The notes under the pieces were generated by a model. That model was not told where the DNA came from, searched no databases, and worked only from the letters and a program-made list of their open reading frames with translations. From NCBI GenBank assembly GCA_025617745.1, contig CM046858.1:46395697-46459696 (forward strand): DNA of 64,000 bases, written 5' to 3'. This document shows, piece by piece, positions 32,876-43,827 of this stretch. The stretch comes from Heliocidaris erythrogramma. Lineage: Eukaryota > Echinodermata > Echinoidea > Camarodonta > Echinometridae. The position numbers were made by a program, and so were the translations under genes. Numbering within the stretch: position 1 is the first letter of the stretch; each line of letters opens with the position of its first letter.

Positions 32876-34002
32876 CCATATGAATTTCTCACCCCCTGAT
32901 TTGTTCACATAATTTGAAGCTTTAATTCTGCTTCAGTCAGCTGTGCGCACATACAAACGCGACTCGAGTACGCGCTCGATCAGCTGGGTGGTCCTGGGGA
33001 GCGTTTCATCAAGCATTTTGTCAGTGATTTTTATCGACAACTGTTATAAGCTACTGAAATCCTTGCATCTGATTGGCTGAGAGCAAATTTGTCAGTAAAA
33101 ATCACTGACAAAATGCTTGATGAAACGCTCCCCAGGTCATTGCTCTGTATAAATCGGTGTTTTGTTCGCGGCTGTTCTATTATAGCAATGGGGGGCAACG
33201 GAGAAGGGAGGGACAGAAGAGCTGCTATTTACGAATCTCACTCCGAGTACACAACAGTGCATACGCGGGAAGGAAGAATTTTACACTTTCTCATTCGACA
33301 TGATTCATCCATTTCATCCACGGTATGCAACATATCACTCCACAGCTGTAACGACTGCTCAATTCGCATTCACGGTCGTTCAACACACACATTGGATTGA
33401 TGCACCCCGTTTTACAATGGTACAGTCCAAATCGAGCCTATATACGCAGCATTACATACTGTACGTGCTTTATATACATGACATCTTTTTTGCTATGTTT
33501 CTTTTTAATTATGCAAAATAGACGGCGGGTTTTTTCGACCAATCAGGACGAACCTGATATCACAAGAAAGAGTAACATCTTGGCTATTTGCTAGTCTTTG
33601 CCCCCATACATTTTGACACGTAAGTCAGAAGCTATAGGAGGAATAAGAGAGCAATGAGTGCAAAAAAGTGCTTCTCCTCACACAAAAAGCATGAAACCAT
33701 GCATTTTCAGTCGAAAATAGACGGCGGTTTTTTTCATTCAATTAAAAAATAACTGATATCATGAGATGTAGAATTAATCAAAGTTTTATAAACCGTTTGC
33801 CCCCATGAAAAATCTTGCGCGGTTCTCGAGATATGAGTTAAAATGTGCCGAAAAGGACGTGTTTTCGCCAAATTTCTGTCGAAAGATCGGGGATCACTAT
33901 CGGTTCGCGTTAAGTGAACATGACAAATTCATATGGAAAAGGGAATCAGTTCAGCTGCTTTTTATGTACCGTATTTCTCGATATACCAAGGAAAAAGATT
34001 AT
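32876..34002. mobile_element. ~1.1-kb insertion in the LINE's RNase H domain
   Basis: Inserted between DGSK and NFTSSY of RNase H. It contains the short palindromic MITE (32996-33133) and two diverged copies of an AATAGACGGCGG..GATATCA..TTTGCCCCCAT block (33520 and 33716). Its outer ends are not resolved and it has no recognisable protein. Confidence 0.55.
32996..33133. mobile_element. Short palindromic MITE, copy 2
   Basis: Inverted ends GGGGAGCGTTTCATCAAGC and GCTTGATGAAACGCTCCCC; the same family as 4131-4269, with better preserved ends. CCT lies before and AGG after, so the palindrome extends slightly beyond. Confidence 0.85.
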
Positions 34003-34570
34003 CTAACTTTACCTCTTCTTATAGGGCAGAATTGGCAGCGATTGTTCTTGCACTGGAATGGGTAGAAGATATAAACATATACACAGGTGTTGTCATATTC
34101 AGTGACTAACTAGGTGCACTTTTATCCTTATATCGACAAAATAACGAACCCATTATTACAGAAATTCTAACTATTATTACTAGGCTTAAATATAAAGGAA
34201 TTGACATGTATTTTGAATGGATCCCAGGACACTGGAATATTAGGAAATGAAATAGCAGACTCCTGTGCAAAAGCAGCTTTATCAAATAGAATAGAAATGC
34301 ATAATAAATTAACATTATCAGAAATTAAGCAACTAATATTACAAAGTTCCAAGATACTTTGGCAAGAAAGGTGGAATGAAACAAAGTCAGCCTTGATCGG
34401 AGTCCCCATATATATGTAATCTGGGAAGACAAGAAACTAGTACACTCCATCGTCTCCGCGTAGGAGTTATCGGTCTTAATCAAGATAGATTGGGTATATT
34501 CATCTGACAGGTTTTTGTGACAGATGCCCTGAGGTAGAAACAGTCAGACATTTCCTTATACTACATACTC
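34003..34570 (+). pseudogene. RNase-H LINE (I-like), copy on +, second part
   Basis: NFTSSYRAELAAIVLALEWV and IYTGVVIFSD with a stop, then further RNase H pieces (WIPGH-like, SCAKAALSN), then LGRQ..LHRLRVGVIGLNQD and the start of the C-terminal cysteine region. It ends near 34570, before the region would be complete. Confidence 0.82.
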
Positions 34571-34652
34571 TATATAGATACGAATAAGTGATTGGTCTAA
34601 ATGCTATCACGTGACTAGAGCTGCAAGGATCGCCAACGTTATATTTTGGTTT

Positions 34653-34702
34653 TGACGTCATCTTGGTCAATATAACGCGTTATATTGACCGAGGTGACGT
34701 CA
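34653..34702. promoter_or_regulatory. 50-bp near-perfect palindrome with TGACGTCA at both ends
   Basis: TGACGTCA(T/C)CT(T/C)GGTCAATATAACG is followed directly by its complement, about 200 bp upstream of the Crypton start codon. TGACGTCA is the consensus CRE/ATF site. It could be a promoter element of the Crypton gene or a recombination-related structure; neither is shown by the sequence. Confidence 0.5.
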
Positions 34703-34901
34703 CTATAGTGTGCAGCGCTAGCCTAGCCTACAGTGTATATGTACTGTAGCTAGCGCTGTAATTTTTTTTTACAGCGCGCAGCGCAGCGCAGACGTCGAGC
34801 TAGCTAGCTAGCTCGAGTATTAATTGTAGTCGCGATTTAATCAATCTCGCCCGCGAATTTAAAACTTTATTAGTTCGAACTATAGAGTATAGTCTACAGT
34901 C

Positions 34902-35992
34902 ATGGCGGCTTCCCCCGCTAGTCGGTTTCAGTCCCTCGACGAGGAGGAATTGGATAGAATAATCGACGAGAAGGACTCCCGTTGTACAAAAGCAGTAGTG
35001 AATTCATCCGTTAAAATATTTCGCCAGTATTGCGAGGCAAAGGGATCATCAATTACAGATATTGAAGATTTTACAGCACCGGAGCTCAACAAGTTTCTTC
35101 GCACATTCTACGCCGAGGTAAGGAGAACGAACGGTGAACTTTACGCTAAAAGATCGATGATAACGCTGCGATACGGACTCCAAAAACATTTCAACAAAGT
35201 TAGGTCATTTGACATTGTGAATAATGCACAATTTAAACAAGCTAATGAAATGTTTCATGCTATGCTAGTGCAACTAAAACTAGCTGGCAAGGGATCTGTC
35301 ACTCACAAAGATCCCATTTCTAGGGAAGACTTTGTGAAAATAAAATCCTCTTCAGTGTTAGATGTGAACACACCGCAGGGACTTCAAAACAAAGTCTTTG
35401 TTGACATCATGCTTCATCTATGCAATAGAGGCAGGGAAAATTTGCGCAACCTCGCTAAAACAGACTTTGCAATTAGTTCAGATTCTTCAAATCAGAGGTT
35501 CGTCTACTTTGCTTGTGATAAACTAACGAAAAATCATCGTGGAGAGTCCCTTGATGACTCGCGTAGTCAGTCCGGAAGAATGTATGAAACTCAACGAGCA
35601 GATTGCCCTGTAGCATCATACTGTAAGTACATTTCTCATCTCAATCCCGCTAATGATGCATTTTGGCAGCGTCCTAAGACAGTTGCTCAAGGTGATGAAC
35701 AGGTGTGGTACAATAATGTACCTGTAGGGAAAAATACGCTTGGAACAAAAATGCAGGTAATCTCTCGAGAGGCAAAAACATCGAGAATCTACACCAATCA
35801 CTGTCTTAGGGCTAGGCCTACTACAATTCATACTCTTGACGAGGAAGGATTTGCAGCAAGACACATCATGACTGTTTCAGGGCATAAGTCAGAGAGCAGT
35901 ATCAAGCACTACGCCCATGTTGAAGAGTCAAAAAAACGAAAAATGAGTCTGTGCCTGTCGGATAAATTCAAAACAGATGAAAGTAGCAGTAA
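34902..35992 (+). CDS. Crypton tyrosine recombinase (KIAA1958-like family), main part, interrupted
   Basis: The first 363 codons form one unbroken exon-less frame from MAASPASRFQSLDEEELDRI. The N-terminal SAM-like DNA-binding half (FRQYC..ITDIEDFTAPELNKFL) precedes the catalytic half: LCNRGRENL with the first Arg, ACDKLTKNHRG with a likely Lys, YTNHCLRA as HxxR, TVSGHKS as the second His, and IKHYAHVEE with the Tyr nucleophile. All core residues are present. Cryptons move by tyrosine-recombinase chemistry through a circular intermediate, and related proteins were domesticated in vertebrates. At 35993 the frame enters another element, so the last ~35 residues of the uninterrupted ORF (36001-36098) are not native. 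The true C-terminus is at 42060-42321. Confidence 0.9.
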
Positions 35993-36464
35993 AGGCGGAT
36001 TCACACCAAACACGACACACGACAAACGACACGACAGCACGACATGCTACACGATAAACGGCAAAAAAACAGTGCACACCACTCACGACATTCGCTAAAA
36101 CGTCGTGCTGGAGAGAAGGTGATGTCGTCTTCGATGATGAGAATGTCGTGATAGAATTCATTTCAAATTCATCATTAAAAAATTTTAAAGATAAGACGGA
36201 AGTTTTATATTTTGAAATCTTGAAATCATTTATTCTTTATTTGGATGTTCTAAAAGTTGTTAAATTGGTCATGTGACTATGTTGAAGAATTACAAAAGTG
36301 ATATTTGCTGTTATTCGGAATAATCACAGCTAGGTTTTCTTTCTTCATTAATAGGCCTACATAAAATTGATGATCTTTGTTGTCTATTCGGAATAATTCA
36401 AGCAATTTTGCGGGGGGGGGGGGGGTGGAACTAAAAAACAATTATTTTTTTTTGCCATACCTAC

Positions 36465-36614
36465 AACATTCGCTCAGTGGGGGCGGCGAAGGGGGGTCCA
36501 GTTCCCCTCCATAATTCTCTGACAAGCAAAGGGGGGGGGGGGGGCACAATACATATTTTTCTTCCAAAAGAGGGGGCACGGGCCGAATGTGCCCCTCCCC
36601 TAAATCCGCCACTG
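36465..36614. mobile_element. hAT MITE fragment
   Basis: Right end CCTAAATCCGCCACTG and the interior phrase AATTCTCTGACAAGCAAA match the hAT MITE at 39707-39884. The left end (CTCAGTGGGGGCGGC) is degenerate or internal; no duplication found. Confidence 0.55.
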
Positions 36615-36649
36615 CTTTGGAACATAAATTTGGTGTGAAAATGGTGGTA

Positions 36650-39600
36650 TTCTCCGCGGCACACACCCATCGCACACTATATGGGGAGGGGGCAGTTTTG
36701 TCTTATACATTCACTCTTTACCATATTTTATGCACAAAATGACCAGAAAAATATATATATAACTGAAAATAGTTGTGCAGGCTTATGTATTTTATATGGA
36801 TTTTGGGTACCTCCAAACATTAGGAAAGTACTTGAATTTCTTGGTGGACTAACGGAAACTTTTGTTTTCTTTTTCTATAATTATAAGTTATCTCAAACTC
36901 ATGGTCGCTTCCTATGTGTTTATATTTTAAATATTTCAGTGTATGACGGAACAACTTTTTATTGTAAAAATCCAACTGTGTTAAACCTTTTACGTGGTTG
37001 CAATAAATAAATAAATAAATAAAAAAATTTAAAAATCTGCTGATATTTTCTCAACAAAGCAAAAGCTTTACCCCATATTACGGTACATCTTAAAATGACT
37101 CAAAAGAACCTATTTTCAGAGTTTCATAAAAAAAAAAACACAACATACTTTTAAATGTAATTCCCCATTTCTTCTCCCTCTCTCTCTCTCTTTCTCTCTA
37201 CCCCACCCCCCCCCTCTCTCTCTCCATGTCCCTGCCCCTCTCTCTTTCAAAATTGTTAACAAGTTCAGTGCCTATTGTATTCTGTTTGAGAGCTGAAAAA
37301 ACTGTAATTGGACGATACAAACAATACAAAAACCAATATTTAAAAGACTAAAAAAAGGGATTTAATACTGTAATTCAAATCTTTAATGGGATAAATTACA
37401 AGCACCTTTAACAAATAGACCAATATGGATTTCCCTTAAAATAGTACATTAAAAAAATCATGCAAATATGAAACCAAATAAACTAAATATCTTATCAATT
37501 ATGGTATTGTAAGGTATGTAAACAAAGTTCAAGCTCCATTAGAGTGCAAATTAAATTCATCCCCCAAGAATGTATGATGTAGTAAGCAAATACAATTTGC
37601 TCTGACACCCACTCCCCTCTAAAATACTTGGGACATGCTGCAAAATGCACCTCTGTCCCGATATTAAAGCTACAATGGCCTAATGATTATGTAAGGGGGG
37701 AGAGGGGCGGACGTAACTTGATATTCTACGACATTAACCACAGTTAGATTTTGAAATAGAGATTTGGCAAAAGTTTAAATGTCCCCACTAAAGAAATTAC
37801 TTATTGCAGACGAATAACAATCTAACCGGTGGTAATGCATAACATGTAGCAAATTAAGGAAGAGAAGTAACGTACATGTAGTTGTAGGGGCTATAAAAAG
37901 ACTCTTATTCAGAAACTGAAATGAATGGATTCTGTCAACTTCATTTTGTTATGCCTTTGGTGTGTCCTTGCACACTCCATTGTGAGATCATTTGTGGACT
38001 GAGATGGGGGGGGGGGGGGCAGGGGGTACTGGGGTCCTAGGATGGGTGTGGTGACACAGGGAGTATTGATATTAGCAGCCGATGGACTGGGGGAGACACT
38101 GCTATTTGAGAATGATGAATGGCTTAAAGTTCATTCCCTTCGACCTCTCTTGTCCTTGAGAGCATCCTTTCAGCTACCAGGTACAATCTCTGGTAGATGT
38201 GTTCCCTACAAAATGAAAAAGGAATTAAACAATGATATAGCCTTCCTAACATCATTACATCATAGCTACAAAGTGACTAGTACAATTGTATAACATTTTT
38301 TTTTCTTCACAAAACACATGCATCAAAGTAACTAAACATTTACTTGAATGAACAGAACTATAATAAGATGAGAAAACAGCACTTAACATAGCAAGGGACT
38401 ATAACACAAGTATGCATGATCAGTGTTTATGTATTAAATGTTATGGGTGTGTAGGACCATGACAAAGCTTATGTTAGTAAATAGAAGATCAGGGTATAAA
38501 TTATTTCCCTATTAAAACGAAGCAGATCAACTATTTGACACGACTTTGAATGAACACCCATCCCCAATTTCCATGAATTCATGCACTGGGAAACAATTGG
38601 ATTGTTACATGTATTGTACTATAAATAAAATTGTACTTACTCTCTAGGTAAGGATGTGAAATCAACAATACTAGTACGTTAGTAAGTGTTTTCCCTTGAT
38701 GACGGGAATCGGGAGTGTGATGACCTGAAATGATGATGCACCAGTTCCACTTCTCTTCCCTTGTTCTTCCTCATGTTCTTGGACTGCATGAAACAAGCCT
38801 ATACATGTATGTTGACCAAACGACATTCAGCACTTTCTCCTGTAAATTTAGTGAGAAAGGAAATTAGATCATTATTGTATTTTTGCCAGGATAAGAAATA
38901 ACAAAGCAAAATGAAAATAATAATAATTTTCTTTAAAAGACAAAATAACAATGCTGACAATAATAATGATTTTAAAAATTAAAACAGTAAAGAAATAATT
39001 TGACCGGGTGAATTCCGACGTGCTTTATGTGTTAATTATAATAACATAATTGATGGGGATGTACTGTATGTAAAGTATCTAGATATAAAAACAACTTAGT
39101 AGTTTCCATCTCCAAACGAATCTTTAACTTCATTTTAGAGTTGAATGAAACAAAATAATTACCAGATCTTTCAAGCTTGCTGGCAATCTTTCAGCAAAAG
39201 TGTCTCGCCTTTAATATCCTCGTCTTTGTACAGCGATTTGCCTGGGTTTCCAGAAGTTCATCATGGCCCATTCTTTTATGCTGCAAAAAAATAGAGGAAG
39301 AAAATAACAAAAAATAAGGCTACAAATAAACGGGTTCATAAATATGTAAGGTTCTTTAATGTTTCTTCATGGAATGGACTTTTATTTCATCTTAGAAATC
39401 CACATGTAGTCTCATATAGAATGGGTGGTCTTGTGATGTAAATTTATATAATTATTCAACTTGAAAAAAAAAAAGTGAAACATAAAATTTGACCTATTTC
39501 AATCTATCAAAAGTTTATTTAGTGATATGGCAAAAGATAAATCATAATAAAGACACTAGTGATATATAATTGGATTCATAACTTGCTATGCTCCCAACAA

Positions 39601-39706
39601 GTGATGGGATTCGTACCTTTTTCATAATGTAGACTTACGGGTTTATGAACAGCAAGTAGAATGTACATAATACATATACATTGTAGATCTACATCAACTC
39701 TAGATC
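36650..39706. other. Interior of the 6-kb element: no recognised gene
   Basis: AT-rich with a TCTCTC tract. An open frame at 38042-38293 (GLGETLLFENDEWLKVHSLR) is unrecognised. On the minus strand 39164-39282 has a TTTTTTGCAG acceptor and an ATCTG|GTAATT donor, but all frames close early, so a coding exon is not supported. Confidence 0.5.
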
Positions 39707-39884
39707 CAGGGGTGGATCCAGGAATCAGGATTTTGTCAAGGGGGGAGGGGGGGGGGGGGATATCTCAAAAAACTTTCTGACAAGCAAAGAAGAAAAAAAA
39801 AAGGTTATCAGATTTTTTTTGATCCAGTTTCCCTTCAAATTCTCTGACAATCAAAAAGGGCATGCCTCCCTAAATCTGCCACTG
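39707..39884. mobile_element. hAT MITE nested in the 6-kb element
   Basis: Ends CAGGGGTGGATCCAGG and CCTAAATCTGCCACTG, with CTAGATC directly on both sides (39700-39706 and 39885-39891). That is seven matching bases rather than the usual eight. The interior has CTGACAAGCAAAGAAG and a G tract. Confidence 0.75.
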
Positions 39885-41545
39885 CTAGATCTTTGACATC
39901 CCTATTGCAGATTTATAGCCCTACTGAAAAAAAAAATCTCCCTGAAAATTTTAGTTTTATTGCCTTATGTAAAATTGATCTAATGATTATTTTCTTCCTC
40001 CTTCTTTATTGTTATTGTCCTGTAACTTAGACTGCTTCTAGATCTACTGAAAATGCTTTGATTAAAACAAAAAGAAACAAAACTACCTAAAACAAACAAA
40101 TAACAAAACAAAAAATATGGAGGAGTCTAACAGTTAGACTAAAAAATGAAGCCTAAAAAAATGAAGTTGATTGATTGATTGATTGATTTATTGATTTTAT
40201 TCGTCAGGTATATTGCAATACAAACATAACCAGGTACCATGACAGGATAGCCCATGAAAGCCGAAATGGCTTATTTCCAATGGGGTCCTCTCTAGACTCT
40301 ACACTGTACGCATCATTCTTTTTTATACTAAACAATGACAAAGAAAAAGAAACACTAGGCCTATACAAATAAGAAAAAAGGGCAGCCTCTGACTTAGATC
40401 TAAGTTAAATCAACATAGTCTAGACTCTAATTAGATATGTTACCTAGTCAGGGACATGTAAATTGATAATAGGCCTAGGCCTAGATACAAATATTTTAAA
40501 TTCAGAGTAGGCCCTAGGCCTATAGAGACTAGACGCTTGCCTAACTTAGACCGAAAGCTTCAGTCTGAGTCTCTGTTCGTCGGGTGTTCCGCTGGACTAC
40601 GTCTTGCTTCACTAGGAGAAGGTAAAAAATTTTAAAAAATGTTAAAGACTCCTCCGAACAGACAGTTTTCAGCTCTCTAGCCTTACTTAGAATCTAGACC
40701 AATATTATTTGGCCTAGGCTCTAGATGTGGACCTATTAAATACCAGCTTAGTAAAGTACAAGCCCCCGTCCCCAACCCCCCTCCCCGAGGCCAAAGTAGG
40801 CCTAGCCTAGGCTTTTCATAACAAATTAAGAACTAACAATAGTGTGACTAGGCCTATGTCAATTTGATGGTCTACGTTAAAATTCAGTGACAGGTTCGAA
40901 ATTTGCAGTGTTTTTGTTTTGTTTTGTTTTGTTACGTTTGTTTTGGGGTTTTGGGTTGTTTTTTGTTTGTTTGTTTTGAGGGAGGGGGTCTCTCTCTATC
41001 ACTCTCTCTGTAGATTTTACAGGCACTAGGCCTAGGCCTAGACCGTCATATCCAGACCATAGTTAGGTCTGACTTTAAACGGATTGATGGCCATATATAT
41101 GCCCCCTCCGCTTGTCAGGCCAGATACACTGCCTGGACTCCTGGACCTGGAAATGGTCTTGGGACCGGGCTTGAGTTAAGCTTTAGGCCTAGGCCTAGAT
41201 CAAGTTTAGTTTAGTTTAGTTTTTATATGTTAATGTTAGGAATTTTATAATATCTAGAGTAGAGAGCTGGATCTATTCTAAGTTAGATCTGGAGCCAGGG
41301 ATATAGTCTTTATAGATCTAGATCTACTCATTGAATTTGCTCATAACCTAGCCTAGGCTAGGGCTAAGTAAAGTTTGGTTTAGCCACCATTTATTCAGTC
41401 TGCAGTCTTAGTTAGATCTATAGGCCTAGGCCTACTGTATTGTTTGTTAACGTTGGTTTTGGTCTTTGTAAAGTTGGTCAAACATTGGCCTTTGATAAGT
41501 TGGTCAAACATTTAATATACAGACCTCTCATCAAATTAGGCTTAG
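39885..41545. other. Interior of the 6-kb element: AGGCCTA-rich, no gene recognised
   Basis: Contains a GATT-repeat (40165-40200) that may be the 3' tail of a minus-strand retroelement, and many CCTAGGCCTAG phrases. No protein similarity seen. Confidence 0.5.
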
Positions 41546-41551
41546 TTTTAC

Positions 41552-41782
41552 TTACCGAAGATAAATTTTCAGCAACCTTTCAACCAAAGGATCAATCAGA
41601 CAAGTATGTATAACATGGAAATCTCGTTTTGGTTGGACTCGACGAAACATAACCAGTGCCGGAACCAGTGCTGTGTTTTTGTGTATAGCTCTATGGTACA
41701 TTTTGTGCGGTGCGATAAAATAATTTACACGTAAAATCCCATAGAGATATGAGCTGGAGAAATGAAAAGTTTCTGCCATCAA
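41552..41782 (-). CDS. Possible first exon of the insertion's own gene, unrecognised
   Basis: Just inside the right terminal repeat, a minus-strand frame starts MMAETFHFSSSYLYGILRVN and stays open to a good donor (ATCTTCG|GTAAGT, exon end near 41555). Position and orientation would suit the 5' exon of an element-encoded gene. I recognise no family, and no convincing second exon was found downstream (lower coordinates), so this may be a relic or chance. Confidence 0.5.
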   Translation of the reverse strand: MMAETFHFSSSYLYGILRVNYFIAPHKMYHRAIHKNTALVPALVMFRRVQPKRDFHVIHTCLIDPLVERLLKIYLR

Positions 41783-42059
41783 TTAGCAGCCTTGGATAGA
41801 TATGACGTCACTGCAAATCCTCCACGCTAATTGGTTGGTGGCCAAAATGTCGTTTTGTCGTGCTGGGAAAATCGCTCGCTGAGCGATTTTCTGAAACGAC
41901 TAAAAACCCCTAAAAACGTCGTGCACGACGTTTCGGAAAATGTCGTGGCAGTGTGCACGGTGTCATAGGGTTTGCATTAGAGCGATTTTTCAGAAAGTCG
42001 TTCATGTCGTGCTGTCGTGTCGTTTGTCGTTTGTCGTGTTCGGTGTGAATCCGCCTTAA

Positions 42060-42321
42060 CACTGCAGCTACTAGTACTACTAGGCCTACACGTACGCCTA
42101 TGACCACATGCAGTTCGGCTATGCCTAGACCTGCTACAGTTATGCCTCTTGTCTGCGCTAGTCCAGGTCCAGATCCAGGACCCAGTTCTTCTCAGTCGGC
42201 TTCACCTCATCAGTCACCGCAAAGTCAGACTCTAAATGTTGTATCGAACAAACTGGACGTTGACAGGAGCAAGAAACATGTGTACAATTTCCACAATTGT
42301 ACTGTCAACATTTATAATTAG
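42060..42321 (+). CDS. Crypton tyrosine recombinase, displaced C-terminal part
   Basis: After the insertion's TAA, the base at 42060 completes the codon begun at 35991-35992 and the frame stays open for 86 more codons: a Thr/Pro/Ser-rich linker (PMTTCSSAMPRPATVMP..), then LNVVSNKLDVDRSKKHVYNF and HNCTVNIYN before TAG. A short C-terminal YNFHNCTVNI-type strand is common in this recombinase family. Total native length would be about 450 residues. The ATG at 42100 is internal and not a real start. Confidence 0.85.
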
Positions 42322-42619
42322 CCTAAATACCAACAATCCAACCGAACTAGGCTATGTACATATGTTCTCCTTGTGGACTAATTATAGCATTATTTGTTTC
42401 AACGGTTTCAAGTTTTCAAGTTGTAACTTTAGTTTGAAGTTTTGAACATGACGTTTCAAGTGTGTTGTTGCATCTACTTTGATAAGCAGGAGTCTCTTCT
42501 CAGTTTATCAAGAATATTAAGAGGTAAGTAAATTTCAGTATTTCGATAAAGATTAGATCTAGATCTAGATCTACAGATCTAGATATTCTGATGGTGTATC
42601 TATATAGACTATGTAATAT

Positions 42620-42808
42620 AACAGATATTGCCTGGTGTATCGCTTTAATATAACACTTCACCTCCCCTCCGAAGTTATATTTTCCCCTCGGGACAATATT
42701 TTCCCTCAGCGCTGCGCGCTTCGGGGAAAATATAATCCCTTGGGGAAAATATAACTTCGTCGGGGAAATGAAATGTTATATTAAACCTCTAGGCAGGCAA
42801 TATCTGTA
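42620..42808. mobile_element. Palindromic MITE, ~190 bp
   Basis: ACAGATATTGCCTG at the left and CAGGCAATATCTGT at the right, followed inward by imperfect complementary arms (TTAATATAACA.TTCA, GAAGTTATATTTTCCCC) around a centre near CAGCGCTGCGCG. It lies ~300 bp downstream of the Crypton stop codon. Confidence 0.8.
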
Positions 42809-43204
42809 TAATATTATGTCCGATATATATTATAGAGAGAGGAATGCTTCTATCAGAATTAAATGAATCTCAATCAGGGCAAATTATGGAGTATTTAAAA
42901 AAAGAGACCCAGGTCAGGAATACAAATAACTATACTACGTTTCATTTCCAGAACGAAACGTTTCAGTAAAGAATAGGTAATCTACCAATATTGTATGTGT
43001 ATGTGTGTAGGTATGTGCAGTAGGTATGTTTAAAAATATTTTGTGTGAATTAAAAAAAAAAAAAAATTGATTAAATTTCTATATTCCTATGTATGAATAC
43101 GTATGAAAGTATATAGGTTTATCTTATAGAAGAATATTAGAGAAAGATTTATTTATAGCTATAAGATGCACATGTTGTTTACTAACCAAGCCCACAAGTG
43201 TTTT

Positions 43205-43827
43205 CGCCTTGTTGATAAAATATTGTAAAACTTGTAAAATACATTTAAATATGTACAAACCCATCTATACGCACAGGTACACGAGCGCCCCCTCGCCCAT
43301 GCTTGAGTTACCTAGGCTTGACCGAAAAATTGGCGCAACGTACTGCGCCGACCCGGTAAGATTGCATCTTGGAAAGGGCAGGGCAAGTGCCGTTGGAACT
43401 GTGCTGAAGATAGCGGTTGTTTTTTCGGGGTTTTCAATGTAAAATCTAGCGAGAAAAAATATTTTAGCAGGAAAAAAAAACCCAAAACAAATAAAGATAA
43501 AATTATAGAAAGTATATGTAAATAATATCCTTATAATAGAGAGAAGGGGGAAAAAAGTCATTGGCGACAATAGTCAAATAATGACTGATTGCCAATTAAC
43601 ATTAACGAAAGAAGAAGAAGAAGAAGAAGCCGAATTAGATTGCATCTGTGAAGGGCTAGGCAAGCGCTAGTTGGAACTGAGCTGAAGCATGTGGTGTTTT
43701 GTTATTAATTTTTCTTATTATGCTTTAAATACAGATGCATATACAGTATTAAATGTTTTCTTGATTCTAAATGTAAATTAAAAGAGAGAAGGAGTCAGAA
43801 ATACTGAATTTGAATTATATGTATAAC
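43205..43827 (+). mobile_element. Diverged plus-strand copies of the RNase-H LINE 3' UTR
   Basis: 43205-43440 and 43636-43827 match, in inverse orientation, the 3' UTR at 43828-44230 (AAGATTGCATCT, GGGCTAGGCAAGCGCTAG, GAGTCAGAAATACTGAATTTG). A tail-like ACGAAAGAAGAAGAAGAAG at 43605 separates them. The second piece abuts the minus-strand LINE tail at 43828, forming an inverted junction. Confidence 0.7.

Larger units (their letters stand above)
35993..42056. mobile_element. PIF/Harbinger-like insertion in the Crypton gene, 6,064 bp
   Basis: Left end AGGCGGATTCACACC followed by ACGACA repeats; right end GGTGTGAATCCGCCT. The inverted repeat extends ~55-60 bp. TAA flanks both sides (35990-35992 and 42057-42059), the TWA-type duplication of PIF/Harbinger. 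Removing element plus one TAA restores the Crypton frame exactly. I recognise no Harbinger transposase or Myb-like protein inside; two hAT MITEs (36465-36614 and 39707-39884), a TC tract (37170-37230) and a GATT-repeat (40165-40200) lie within. Superfamily is inferred from ends and duplication only. Confidence 0.85.

Noticed and set aside
36001-36098. Last ~35 residues of the uninterrupted Crypton frame
   Set aside because: They are translation of the inserted element's terminal repeat; the native C-terminus is at 42060-42321.
39164-39282. Minus-strand coding exon with acceptor and donor signals
   Set aside because: All three frames contain stops before the donor; at best a non-coding exon.
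42100-42321. Separate small gene starting at ATG 42100
   Set aside because: It is in frame with the Crypton ORF once the insert is removed, and ends like that family.
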